This document shows positions 8,195-15,737 of a DNA stretch of 50,315 nucleotides, one piece after another. The stretch's first letter is position 1; each line of letters begins with the position of its first letter. The position numbers were made by a program, and so were the translations under genes. Below the pieces are notes generated by a model that made no database searches, was not told the DNA's origin, and saw only the letters and a program-made list of their open reading frames with translations. The stretch lies in contig NZ_CABUCJ010000004.1 in the NCBI RefSeq assembly GCF_902490045.1, positions 1 to 50,315 of the forward strand, written 5' to 3'. This DNA comes from an uncultured Anaerotruncus sp. GTDB lineage: Bacteria > Bacillota > Clostridia > Oscillospirales > Ruminococcaceae.

Positions 8195-9580
8195 ATGGCT
8201 GTAACCAAAAATAAGAGCGTCTACGTCTGCCAGAGCTGCGGCTACGAGTCGGCCAAGTGGTATGGGCGCTGTCCCGACTGCGGCGAGTGGAACTCGATGA
8301 CCGAGGAGATCCGCCAGCAGGTTTCGGCGGCGAAGTCCCGTTCGTCCGGGGGGAGCGCGCCCGCGGCGCGGGAGAGCGCGGTGAAAAAGCTCTCGGAAAT
8401 TTCGTCGGACGACAGCCAGCGGTATGTCACCGGCGTCGGTGAGCTCGACCGGGTGCTCGGCGGCGGGATCGTCGCGGGGTCGGTGACGCTGCTCTCGGGC
8501 GACCCGGGCATCGGCAAATCCACGCTGCTGCTGCAAATCTGCGAGTACCTCTGCGAAGGGCTCAAAATCCTCTATGTATCGGGGGAGGAGAGTGCGCGCC
8601 AGCTCAAGCTGCGCGCCAACCGGCTGGGCGTCACAAGCGGCAACCTCTATATCTGCGCCACGACCGACGTCGAGAGCGTGCTCGAGACGGTGCGGCGGCT
8701 GTCGCCCGACATGGTGATGATCGACTCGATCCAGACGATGACCCTGGCCGCGCTCACCTCGTCGGCGGGCAGCGTGACGCAGATCCGCGAGTGCACCCAA
8801 GTACTCATCGGTATCGCCAAGAGCATGGAGGTTCCCGTTTTCATCGTCGGTCACGTCAACAAGGACGGCGCGATCGCTGGTCCGAAGGTGCTCGAGCACA
8901 TGGTGGACGCGGTCCTCTACTTCGAGGGGGAGCGCCAGCAGAACTTCCGCATCCTGCGCGCGGTCAAAAACCGCTACGGCTCCACAAACGAGATTGGCGT
9001 CTTCGAGATGGCGCAGGACGGCCTGCGGGAGGTCCCGAATCCCTCCCAGATGATGCTGTCCGGCCGCCCGAAGGGGGTGTCCGGGACCTGCGTGGCCTGC
9101 GTGATGGAGGGGACGCGCCCCATCCTCGCGGAGGTGCAGGCGCTCGTCTCTAAGACGGGGTTCGGCAACCCGCGGCGGCAGGCGGCGGGGTTCGATTATA
9201 ACCGCGCCGCGCTGCTCATCGCGGTGCTGGAAAAACGCTGCGGGTATTTCTTCGGAAATCTCGACGCGTACATCAATGTGGTCGGCGGACTCAGGCTGGA
9301 CGAGCCCGCCGCGGACCTCCCGGTCGCGATGGCCCTCATCTCCAACCTGCTCGACAAGAGCGTGCCGGACGATCTGGCCGCCTTCGGCGAGGTGGGGCTC
9401 GCGGGGGAGGTGCGCGCGGTGGGGAGCATCCAGCAGCGGGTCAGCGAGAGCTACCGGCTCGGGTTCACCACCTGCGTGGTGCCAAAGCACTGCGTGAAGC
9501 AGATCGACCCGCGCGGGATGCCGGAGCTCAACCTGATCGGGGTGCAGAATCTTTCACAGGCCATCGCGGTCATCCGTTAG
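8195..9580 (+). CDS. radA: DNA repair protein RadA (Sms)
   Basis: A 461-residue RadA, a RecA-like ATPase that drives branch migration of recombination intermediates. The N-terminal zinc finger has Cys12, Cys15, Cys26 and Cys29. The Walker A loop GDPGIGKST follows at about residues 107-115, then the RadA-specific KNRYGS motif (about 252-257). The C-terminal third is a Lon-protease-like domain that lacks protease activity in the family. The ATG at 8195 has AAGGATG/AAGGAATG-type purine-rich sequence upstream. The end of the gene overlaps, tail to tail, the end of a small Cys-rich gene on the other strand by 27 bases. Length and motif order are those of full-length RadA. Confidence 0.97.
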   Translation: MAVTKNKSVYVCQSCGYESAKWYGRCPDCGEWNSMTEEIRQQVSAAKSRSSGGSAPAARESAVKKLSEISSDDSQRYVTGVGELDRVLGGGIVAGSVTLLSGDPGIGKSTLLLQICEYLCEGLKILYVSGEESARQLKLRANRLGVTSGNLYICATTDVESVLETVRRLSPDMVMIDSIQTMTLAALTSSAGSVTQIRECTQVLIGIAKSMEVPVFIVGHVNKDGAIAGPKVLEHMVDAVLYFEGERQQNFRILRAVKNRYGSTNEIGVFEMAQDGLREVPNPSQMMLSGRPKGVSGTCVACVMEGTRPILAEVQALVSKTGFGNPRRQAAGFDYNRAALLIAVLEKRCGYFFGNLDAYINVVGGLRLDEPAADLPVAMALISNLLDKSVPDDLAAFGEVGLAGEVRAVGSIQQRVSESYRLGFTTCVVPKHCVKQIDPRGMPELNLIGVQNLSQAIAVIR

Positions 9581-9739
9581 TTCGGCGTAGGGATCGGTGC
9601 GGGTAAAGTAGCCGCAGCCGTTTCCGTCGCAGCTGGTGATGTAGCTGATGTCGTCGAGCGAGCAGTAGCCCTGCTGCTGGTAGTAACAGTCCTTGTCGCA
9701 GGGGATGAGCCGCGCCTTTCGTTCCTTGGGACTTGCCAT
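9554..9739 (-). CDS. Small Cys-rich protein of unknown function
   Basis: A 61-residue protein with five cysteines (14, 18, 26, 37 and 42) in the pattern CDKDCYYQQQGYC and later CDGNGC, followed by an aromatic GYF. The spacing suggests a small metal-binding or disulfide-stabilised unit; similar short C-x3-C-YY-x-GYC proteins occur in Clostridia, as far as I recall, but I cannot name a family. The start is ATG 9739, with GGAG eleven bases upstream; a GTG at 9748 would sit on top of that site. The last 27 bases run inside the 3' end of radA on the opposite strand. That the frame is kept open across a region with such dense Cys and Tyr codons argues that it is a real gene. No function is assigned. 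Confidence 0.65.
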   Translation of the reverse strand: MASPKERKARLIPCDKDCYYQQQGYCSLDDISYITSCDGNGCGYFTRTDPYAELTDDRDGL

Positions 9740-9867
9740 GAAACTCACACTCCAAACACAGATTCTTCATTTGCGCGCCGCGCCGTTTCCGCAGCGGTGC
9801 GGCAGCCATTAGTATCACCATTTCAGCGCCGATTAAGCACGGCAAATCCTCCGGGCGCGGAGAATAA

Positions 9868-9943
9868 AACCCCCGTCGCGGACGAACACTAACTTCGTAA
9901 TTTTTGATGAAGTTGGATCGGATGTTCGTCCGTGATGGGGGTT
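9868..9943 (+). promoter_or_regulatory. Long hairpin covering the start of the exporter adaptor gene
   Basis: Bases 9868-9888 pair with 9923-9943 over 21 positions without a break in RNA (two G-U pairs, rest Watson-Crick), enclosing a 34-base loop that itself contains the small stem 9891-9896 / 9909-9914. The 3' arm contains the GTG 9932 and ATG 9935 start candidates and the G-run that would serve as Shine-Dalgarno for the TTG at 9950. In the plus-strand transcript it would hide the translation start. In the minus direction the arm is followed by TTTTATT, so a terminator role there is also possible. Confidence 0.6.
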
Positions 9944-11053
9944 TCGCCATTGATTTTTAAACGTATCGCCGCGCTGCTGCTGGCCGCCGGCTCATTCGGC
10001 GCGGCCGCGGCCGCGCCGCTGGTTGTCCTGCGCGCCGTGCCGACGGTGGCGTGCATTACGCCGCGGGAAACGCTCTATGAGAAGCGCATCAACGCCACCG
10101 GCACCATTGAAGCGCAGAATGTGCGGGAGGTCTATCTCGACACGCCGGTCATCGCGCAGGCGGTGAACGTTTCGGTGGGCGACTGCGTGCGACGGGACCA
10201 GGTGCTCGCCGTCATCGACGCGGACACCACCAAGAGCGTGCTGGAACAGAGCATCCCCGCGTCGAGCCTTGTTTCGAGCCTGGCCGCGGGCGCGATTACC
10301 CAGGAGACGGCGGATTTGGCGGGGCTCTATTCGGCGCTGCAGTCCTCCGCGTTCGGCACGGGACTGGACCTCGGCAGCCTGCAGGAGGTCTATGAGGCGG
10401 CGGGGGGCGTCCCGGTGGAGCAGAACCCCTACCTCTATGTCCCCGAGACAATCACCGCGCCAATGGACGGCATCGTGACCGAGGTGGGCATCAAGAGCGG
10501 CGTACTCTCCCGGACGGCGAAGCCGGTCGTCACCATCTCAGACACCGGTAGCTTCGCGGCGATGGTCACAGTGGGAGAGTCGTACATCTCGGACGTGAAG
10601 GTCGGGGATCCGGCCGTCATCACGGGCACGGGCTTTCCCGGACGGGAATATACGGGGCATGTGCGGAAGATCGCCCCGGTGGCCCGCAAGCTGACGGGCG
10701 GCACCGCGCAGGAGACGGTGGTCGACGTGGAAATTGCGATCGACAACCCGGACGACGATCTCAAGGCGGGCTTTACCGCGCGCGCGGAGATCGTCACGGA
10801 CACCCGGCGCACGATGCTGACGGTGCCGTATGAAGCGGTGCGGCAGGATGAAAACAACGTGGAATACGTCTACCTGGCCCAAGGCTCCCGCGCCGTGCGG
10901 CGGGATATCCGGACGGGGGTCGAGCTACTCGAGGGCGTCGAGGTGACCGAAGGGCTCGGCCCCGCGGACGTGCTGCTTGCCGACGCGTCCGCGGCGGGGA
11001 AGGAAGGGGCTCTCGTGAACCTGCAGAGGGGGGAGCGGCAGGATGTTCTTTGA
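9932..11053 (+). CDS. HlyD/MacA-type periplasmic adaptor subunit of an ABC exporter
   Basis: A 373-residue membrane-fusion (adaptor) protein. One hydrophobic N-terminal segment (about residues 8-33) anchors it; then a biotinyl/lipoyl-like half motif around VSVGDCVRRDQVLAVID (about 75-90), a helical hairpin replaced here by a rather short linker, the second lipoyl half near APMDGIVTEVGIKSG, a beta-barrel region and a C-terminal membrane-proximal domain ending near residue 350. In Gram-positive bacteria such adaptors work with MacB-like permeases to export peptides or drugs or to sense them. The start is uncertain: GTG 9932, ATG 9935, or TTG 9950, the last with a G-rich Shine-Dalgarno nine bases away. 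The gene overlaps the permease gene by 11 bases. Substrate unknown. Confidence 0.85.
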   Translation: MMGVSPLIFKRIAALLLAAGSFGAAAAAPLVVLRAVPTVACITPRETLYEKRINATGTIEAQNVREVYLDTPVIAQAVNVSVGDCVRRDQVLAVIDADTTKSVLEQSIPASSLVSSLAAGAITQETADLAGLYSALQSSAFGTGLDLGSLQEVYEAAGGVPVEQNPYLYVPETITAPMDGIVTEVGIKSGVLSRTAKPVVTISDTGSFAAMVTVGESYISDVKVGDPAVITGTGFPGREYTGHVRKIAPVARKLTGGTAQETVVDVEIAIDNPDDDLKAGFTARAEIVTDTRRTMLTVPYEAVRQDENNVEYVYLAQGSRAVRRDIRTGVELLEGVEVTEGLGPADVLLADASAAGKEGALVNLQRGERQDVL

Positions 11054-12233
11054 CAGCTTCGTCTGCAGCATCCGCAATCTCGGACGCAAGCGGTTCCGCA
11101 GCTTTCTGACGATCGCAAGCATCGCGATCGGTGTGGCCTCGGTCGTATTGATCGGCTCGATTGGGGAGATCGGCAAGGGCGCGATCACCGACGAGCTCAA
11201 TTCGCTGGGTCTCGGCAGCGTTACGGTGAGCGCCGATAAAAAGTTTACCAGCCTCAAAATGGACGAGGGGGATCTTGCGCTGCTCCGCCAGAGCCCGCAG
11301 GTGGAGAGCGCCACTCCGATCGTCGTCAGCTACAGCAGCATCCGGATGCGCGGGCTTGTGGCCAACGCGGTGCTGTGGGGGGTGGACGACGGAAAGACCC
11401 AGGTGATTTCACTGACGCCGAAATACGGGAGGATGCTGGACGCCGCGGACGTGGCCGGGGCGGCGGACGTCTGCGTCATCGACAGCAACGTGGCCGAGCT
11501 CTTCTACAAGCGGGACAACATCGTCGGGAAACACCTCGACGCGATGATCGGCGGCAGCTATGTGCGCCTCGAAATCGTTGGGATCGCCTCGTCGGGCGGA
11601 AACATCCTGCAAAACATGGTGGGGGACGTGATCCCCTCCTTCGCATACCTGCCCTATACGACCGTCCAGCGGTACACGGGGGAGGATTCCTTCGGGCAGA
11701 TCGCCGTCACCCTGCGGGACTCGGCGGATATCGACGCGGCGGCCGAACAGCTCAGCGCGTCGGTCAACCGATTCCACAACATTGAGCGCGGCTTTAAGGC
11801 GGAAAACATCTCCAAGCAGAAGGACACTCTCGACAACCTGCTTGGCGTGGTGACCGTCGTGCTCTCGGCAATTGCGGCGGTGTCGCTCGTGGTGGCGGGG
11901 CTGGGAATTATGACGGTGATGATTGTGTCGGTCAACGAGCGCACCCGGGAGATCGGCATCAAAAAATCGATTGGCGCGACCCGACGAACCATCCTGCTCG
12001 AATTCCTGATCGAGGCCTTTACGATTTCGCTGATCGGGAGTATCATGGGAGTGGCGGCAGGCCTTGCGCTTGTTTGGGCCGGTTGCGCCCTCATCGGTGT
12101 GGCCATGTCGGTGAACCCGGCGCTCATCGCGGTGAGCGTCGCGCTTACGGTCGGCATCGGCGTGGTGTTCGGCGTCTACCCGGCGACGATCGCCGCGCGC
12201 CTGCGCCCGGTGGACGCCCTGCGGACCGAATAA
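11043..12233 (+). CDS. MacB/FtsX-type ABC transporter permease
   Basis: A 396-residue permease with the MacB layout: one N-terminal transmembrane helix (about residues 20-42), a large extracytoplasmic MacB-core domain (about 45-240), and three C-terminal helices (about 270-300, 325-350 and 360-385). The signature before the last helices, NERTREIGIKKSIGATRR, is the coupling segment that contacts the ATPase in this superfamily. Such permeases do not move substrate through a channel but transmit ATP-driven motion. The ATG at 11043 overlaps the adaptor stop, so the two are translated together. No ATP-binding protein is encoded next to them, which is unusual for this family: either a partner elsewhere serves them or the set is incomplete. 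Confidence 0.9.
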   Translation: MFFDSFVCSIRNLGRKRFRSFLTIASIAIGVASVVLIGSIGEIGKGAITDELNSLGLGSVTVSADKKFTSLKMDEGDLALLRQSPQVESATPIVVSYSSIRMRGLVANAVLWGVDDGKTQVISLTPKYGRMLDAADVAGAADVCVIDSNVAELFYKRDNIVGKHLDAMIGGSYVRLEIVGIASSGGNILQNMVGDVIPSFAYLPYTTVQRYTGEDSFGQIAVTLRDSADIDAAAEQLSASVNRFHNIERGFKAENISKQKDTLDNLLGVVTVVLSAIAAVSLVVAGLGIMTVMIVSVNERTREIGIKKSIGATRRTILLEFLIEAFTISLIGSIMGVAAGLALVWAGCALIGVAMSVNPALIAVSVALTVGIGVVFGVYPATIAARLRPVDALRTE

Positions 12234-12253
12234 AGCCTTGGGATGGTGGAACC

Positions 12254-13024
12254 ATGCGGTTTGTCCAAAAAAGCAATCTGCCGGCGGGGAATGTGCGCCT
12301 CTGCGCGGTGGGGGAGCGGTATAAGGCCCTGATTGCCGTGCTTGAGGCGCGCGGCGTCGCCTGCCTTCGGGTGCCGGAATATGCCGGGCTGCCAGCGCCG
12401 GTCGCCTGTCACGCGGATTTGCAGCTCTGCCACCTCGGCGGGCCGCGGATCGCCGCCGCGGCGGGACGGGGAAGGGAAGGCTTTTGGAAGGCCCTGCGGC
12501 AACGGGGTTTTTCCGTTGAAACTGCGGCGCCGCTTGTACCGGACTATCCGGGGGACGTGCCGCTCAACTGCGCGATCGTCGGAAAGGTCTGTCTTGGCGG
12601 GAAAGATCTAATTGATAAAAAAATCACAAATTACTGCGGGGAAGCGGGGATAGAACTGATCCCGGTAAAGCAGGGATATGCCAAATGCTCCGTCTGCGTC
12701 GTGGACGAACACGCGATCATTACCCAGGACCCGTCAATTGCACGGGCGGCGGAGCAATACGGCCTGGAGGCGCTGAAAATACAAAACAGCCAAATCCAGC
12801 TGCCGGGTTATGATACCGGCTTTATTGGAGGCTGTTCCGGTTTGCTCGGCAGGAAGCAGCTTGCGTTCACCGGCTCGCTCAGCAGCCATCCGGATGGAGA
12901 ACGGATCAGAGCATTTCTACATAGCCGCGGCGTGGAGCCGCTGGAATTGACCGACGGGCCGCTTTACGATGTCGGGTCCATTCTGCCGCTGATGGAGGCG
13001 GATGGGGACGAGGAGGAGTCTTGA
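12254..13024 (+). CDS. DUF6873 (GME-fold) domain protein
   Basis: A 256-residue cytosolic protein. It resembles the DUF6873 group of clostridial proteins that are predicted to share the guanidine-modifying-enzyme (GME, amidinotransferase and arginine-deiminase-like) fold. Recognisable pieces are KQGYAKCSVCVVDEHAIITQ (about residues 139-158), the DTGFIGGCSG loop (about 190-199) and a C-terminal DGPLYDVGS. Two conserved-looking Cys clusters (CSVC and GGCSG) could hold catalytic or metal residues, but no reaction is established. The ATG at 12254 lies 20 bases after the permease stop, with GGATGGTGGA upstream. The middle of the gene is lower in GC than its surroundings. It may be cotranscribed with the exporter pair; a functional tie is unproven. 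Confidence 0.7.
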   Translation: MRFVQKSNLPAGNVRLCAVGERYKALIAVLEARGVACLRVPEYAGLPAPVACHADLQLCHLGGPRIAAAAGRGREGFWKALRQRGFSVETAAPLVPDYPGDVPLNCAIVGKVCLGGKDLIDKKITNYCGEAGIELIPVKQGYAKCSVCVVDEHAIITQDPSIARAAEQYGLEALKIQNSQIQLPGYDTGFIGGCSGLLGRKQLAFTGSLSSHPDGERIRAFLHSRGVEPLELTDGPLYDVGSILPLMEADGDEEES

Positions 13025-13049
13025 CTTTCTAGATGGAATGTGGTATTCT
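13021..13049 (+). promoter_or_regulatory. Sigma-A promoter with extended -10 before the xer gene
   Basis: TTGACT (13021-13026), a 17-base spacer and TATTCT (13044-13049) preceded by TGG give an extended -10 promoter. The -35 overlaps the stop codon of the DUF6873 gene. It would start transcription near 13056. Confidence 0.6.
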
Positions 13050-13066
13050 TTTTGCGAAGGTTATTT

Positions 13067-13086
13067 CGCTAAATAAAAATTTAGCG
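13067..13086 (+). other. Inverted repeat in the leader of the xer gene
   Basis: CGCTAAAT (13067-13074) and ATTTAGCG (13079-13086) are perfect reverse complements around AAAA. It sits just downstream of the predicted transcription start and about 40 bases before the start codon, so it could be an operator or a 5' stabilising hairpin. The stem is short and AT-rich; no regulator is implied. Confidence 0.5.
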
Positions 13087-13127
13087 TAGTTTGGGGAATT
13101 CTACGACAAGGATTGGAGGTTACTCAT

Positions 13128-14153
13128 ATGGCAAACTATGCCGACTGTCCCAATTACCTCAGCGAGTTCCTTTTTTATATGCTGACGATCAAAGGACGTT
13201 CCCAGCGCACGGTCGACGCCTATTATATCGATCTGCGCACCTTCCTGCGCTATATCAAATGCGTCAAGCTCGTGAACGGAAATCCCGACGATCCGGAGTT
13301 CTTCGACAAGCTCTCGATCAGAGATATTCCGCTTGAGACGGTCGCTTCCATTACCCTTTCGGACGTCTACCAGTTCCTCAACTACGCGGCTTCCGACCGG
13401 GACAACAACGCCAAGACCCGATCGCGAAAGGTTTCATCCATCCGGGCCCTCTTCAACTACCTGACGGTCAAATCGGGCGTACTCAAAACGAACCCGGTGG
13501 AAAACCTGGAGGTGCCCTCCGTGCGCAAGTCGATGCCGCGGTATCTGACTTTGGAGGAGAGCCTTGAGCTGCTGACCCACATCGATCCTACGTCGCCGAG
13601 CTACGAGCGGGATTTCTGCATCGTGACCCTTTTTCTCAACTGTGGGATGCGGCTTTCCGAACTGGTCGGCATCAACCTTTACGACATTCGCGACGACACG
13701 ATCAAGCTGCTCGGTAAGGGCAACAAGGAGCGCGTGATCTACCTCAACGAAGCCTGCAGAAAGGCGCTGGAGGCCTACCTTGCCAAGCGGAGATCCACAC
13801 AGGGAGTCAAAGACCGCGACGCGCTGTTCCTGTCCTCCCGTGGGACGCGGATTTCTCCCCGGCGGGTCGAACAGATCATCGAGGACTGCCTTCGCAATGC
13901 GGGGCTTTCCGGTCAGGGCTATTCGCCGCACAAGCTCCGGCACACCGCGGCGACGCTCATGTACCAGCACGGCGGCGTGGATATCCGTATTCTCAAGGAG
14001 ATCCTCGGGCACGTGAGCCTTTCCACAACAGAGATCTATACCCACGTTTCCGACCGGCAAATGGAAAAAGCGGCGAAACAATCGCCGCTTTCGGGGGTTG
14101 CACCCAAGAAAAAACCGAAGGCGCCCAAGGCGCCGGATTCAGAGGACGAATAA
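13128..14153 (+). CDS. XerC/XerD-type tyrosine recombinase
   Basis: A 341-residue site-specific tyrosine recombinase. The N-terminal core-binding SAM-like domain spans about residues 6-130. The catalytic domain has Arg175 (GMRLSE), the beta-strand Lys of KGNKERVIYL, His268 and Arg271 (HKLRH), His295 (LGH) and the nucleophile Tyr304 (TEIYTHV), the complete set. Size and completeness suggest a chromosomal Xer enzyme that resolves chromosome dimers at dif; it is not accompanied by phage or integron genes. The adjacency to spoIIM recalls the ripX(xerD)-spoIIM region of Bacillus. The C-terminal tail is a lysine- and proline-rich extension of about 25 residues not seen in short Xer proteins. Start ATG 13128 with GGAGG eight bases upstream. 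The end overlaps spoIIM tail to tail by 15 bases. Confidence 0.92.
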   Translation: MANYADCPNYLSEFLFYMLTIKGRSQRTVDAYYIDLRTFLRYIKCVKLVNGNPDDPEFFDKLSIRDIPLETVASITLSDVYQFLNYAASDRDNNAKTRSRKVSSIRALFNYLTVKSGVLKTNPVENLEVPSVRKSMPRYLTLEESLELLTHIDPTSPSYERDFCIVTLFLNCGMRLSELVGINLYDIRDDTIKLLGKGNKERVIYLNEACRKALEAYLAKRRSTQGVKDRDALFLSSRGTRISPRRVEQIIEDCLRNAGLSGQGYSPHKLRHTAATLMYQHGGVDIRILKEILGHVSLSTTEIYTHVSDRQMEKAAKQSPLSGVAPKKKPKAPKAPDSEDE

Positions 14154-14843
14154 TCCGCCGAAGCGGGTTACGATCAGCGCGTCAAACAGCGCGATCAGCA
14201 GGCATATTCCTGTAAAAATCAAATACTTTATACAATAACGTTTGATTCTCCGCGACCCGTTTTCATCGGGCGCGACGAGGGCCGACCGCAGAAGCGAGAC
14301 TGACAGGCGCAGCGACGTGCGGCTTGCAAGGATCAGCAGCAATGTGCTCAGAAACATTGTGGGAAGCAGCAGGAACGCGACATAGCGGATCGCGGACGCG
14401 CCGTACTGGGCATAGAGCATGCCGATCGAGAAGCCGTACCCGAGCCCCTTGAAGAGCGGCACGGCAAAGATGATGAGCTGGGCGATCGTGCAGAAACCGC
14501 AGAAGAAGAGCACCGCCAGCGCCGCGAAGGCCGAGCAGAAGGTCGACGCTGCGATCGAGGCGAACGCCAGCGTCTGCCGCCGTTCGACATAGCCCCCGAG
14601 AATCACCTGAAGCGCCGCGCGGGTGTCCGGGCCCGACCGGCCGACGAGCAGCGTGCCGATCAGCAGGCCCGCCAGGAAGCAGAGCCCCAGCGCCCAGGTG
14701 GATAAGCTGCGTGAAGAAAACCACGAGGACCGCAAGGAAAGCCGCCCCTCCGTCGCCGGGCGTACCGGCTGTAAGGGCGGAATTCCCCGTGCGGCCCTCT
14801 GCTGCTGTAAAATCTTGTCCCAATCCGCGGCGGTAAAACTCAT
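14139..14843 (-). CDS. spoIIM: Stage II sporulation protein M
   Basis: A 234-residue SpoIIM-like membrane protein. With SpoIID and SpoIIP it forms the DMP machine that thins septal peptidoglycan and drives engulfment of the forespore. After a basic, soluble N-terminus (about 45 residues) there are five or so hydrophobic segments (about residues 48-68, 85-115, 120-150, 155-180 and 205-232), the family's layout. The start was placed at ATG 14843 because an AAAGG lies nine bases upstream; ATG 14852, three codons earlier, directly abuts that site. A sigma-E-like promoter lies 30-60 bases ahead, fitting mother-cell expression. The 3' end overlaps the xer gene on the other strand by 15 bases. Confidence 0.9.
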   Translation of the reverse strand: MSFTAADWDKILQQQRAARGIPPLQPVRPATEGRLSLRSSWFSSRSLSTWALGLCFLAGLLIGTLLVGRSGPDTRAALQVILGGYVERRQTLAFASIAASTFCSAFAALAVLFFCGFCTIAQLIIFAVPLFKGLGYGFSIGMLYAQYGASAIRYVAFLLLPTMFLSTLLLILASRTSLRLSVSLLRSALVAPDENGSRRIKRYCIKYLIFTGICLLIALFDALIVTRFGGLFVL

Positions 14844-14875
14844 TGCAACCATCCTTTCCTTTTTCGCCTCAGGAA

Positions 14876-14905
14876 AGGATATGCGATTTCGCTAAATTTT
14901 ATGAC
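14876..14905 (-). promoter_or_regulatory. Sigma-E-like promoter for spoIIM
   Basis: On the minus strand GTCATAAA (14898-14905), a 14-base spacer and CATATCCT (14876-14883) resemble the Bacillus sigma-E pattern (an AT-rich -35 and a -10 beginning CATA). Position just ahead of spoIIM, a sigma-E-dependent gene in Bacillus, supports it. The match at the -10 is imperfect. Confidence 0.45.
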
Positions 14906-14917
14906 TCCCCTGCCCGA

Positions 14918-15721
14918 TTATTTCCCGAGCTCATAGGCGCGGCGCACCGTATCGTCAAAGCATTCGACGAGCGCCTTGTCAAAGCCGCAGCGTTCGAGCG
15001 CCGCGAGCCCCTCAAAGGTCGTCCCCTTGGGCGACGTGACCATATCGATCAGCTCCTGGTGGCTCTTCCCCGACTCGAGCATCATCCTTGCCGAACCGAT
15101 CAGCGTGTTGCAGAAAAGCCGGTTGGCCACGTCCGCGTCAAAGCCAAGCTCGACGGCCCGGTCGACGAACACCTTCGCGAAGAGGTAGATATACGCGGGG
15201 CTCGAGCCGTTGAGCGGGATGACCTCGTTCATCTTGTCCGGGGAAATCTCCTCGACACAGCCCGCCGACGCAAAGACCGATTTGACAAACGCGAATTCCT
15301 CTTCAGTGGCGGGCGCGACCCGGCACATCGCCGTGGAGCCGCAGCCGATCAGCAGCGGCGTATTGGGCATGACCCGCACGACCTTCGCGTCGCAGCCGAG
15401 CCCCTCCTTGATAAATTCCGCGCTGATGCCCGCCGCAATGGTGACGAACACCGTTTCGGGGCGCGGATGGCCTTTGATTTCGGCCAGCACATCTGCAAAG
15501 TTCTGCGGCTTTACAGAAAGCACGACATAATCACAGCCCTCTACGAGCGCCGCGGCACTCGCATAGACCTTGAATCCGCGCGCCGCGTAGCTCTCCCGCT
15601 GGCTCTCGCGGATGTCATGGACGGCGACCTGCGCCGGTGTAAGCATTCCCGAGCCGGTGACGCCGTTGATGATCGCGCCGGCCATGTTGCCCGCGCCAAT
15701 GAATCCGATTTTGCACTCCAC
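14918..15721 (-). CDS. proC: Pyrroline-5-carboxylate reductase
   Basis: A 267-residue NAD(P)H-dependent reductase that makes proline from 1-pyrroline-5-carboxylate in the cytoplasm. The N-terminal Rossmann loop reads GFIGAGNMAGA; the conserved VMPNTP and the C-terminal substrate and dimer region with NGSSPAYIYLF (about residues 170-181) and the GTTFEGL loop near residue 235 are all present. The start is GTG 15721, with GGGGAGGA upstream at six to seven bases. It follows scfB by 16 bases on the same strand and could be read through from it, though no functional tie between proline synthesis and the SCIFF peptide is known. Downstream is the spoIIM promoter. Length is normal for the family. Confidence 0.96.
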   Translation of the reverse strand: MECKIGFIGAGNMAGAIINGVTGSGMLTPAQVAVHDIRESQRESYAARGFKVYASAAALVEGCDYVVLSVKPQNFADVLAEIKGHPRPETVFVTIAAGISAEFIKEGLGCDAKVVRVMPNTPLLIGCGSTAMCRVAPATEEEFAFVKSVFASAGCVEEISPDKMNEVIPLNGSSPAYIYLFAKVFVDRAVELGFDADVANRLFCNTLIGSARMMLESGKSHQELIDMVTSPKGTTFEGLAALERCGFDKALVECFDDTVRRAYELGK

Positions 15722-15737
15722 AGGAGGTCCTCCCCTC

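Noticed and set aside
7373..9490. A 705-codon frame antisense to cwlD and radA
   Set aside because: Shadow of two intact, recognisable genes; no ribosome-binding site or family match.
13063..14897. The 12-base word ATTTCGCTAAAT in the xer leader (13063-13074) and inside the spoIIM promoter spacer (14886-14897)
   Set aside because: A 12-base repeat in 50 kb is expected by chance; no shared regulator is implied.
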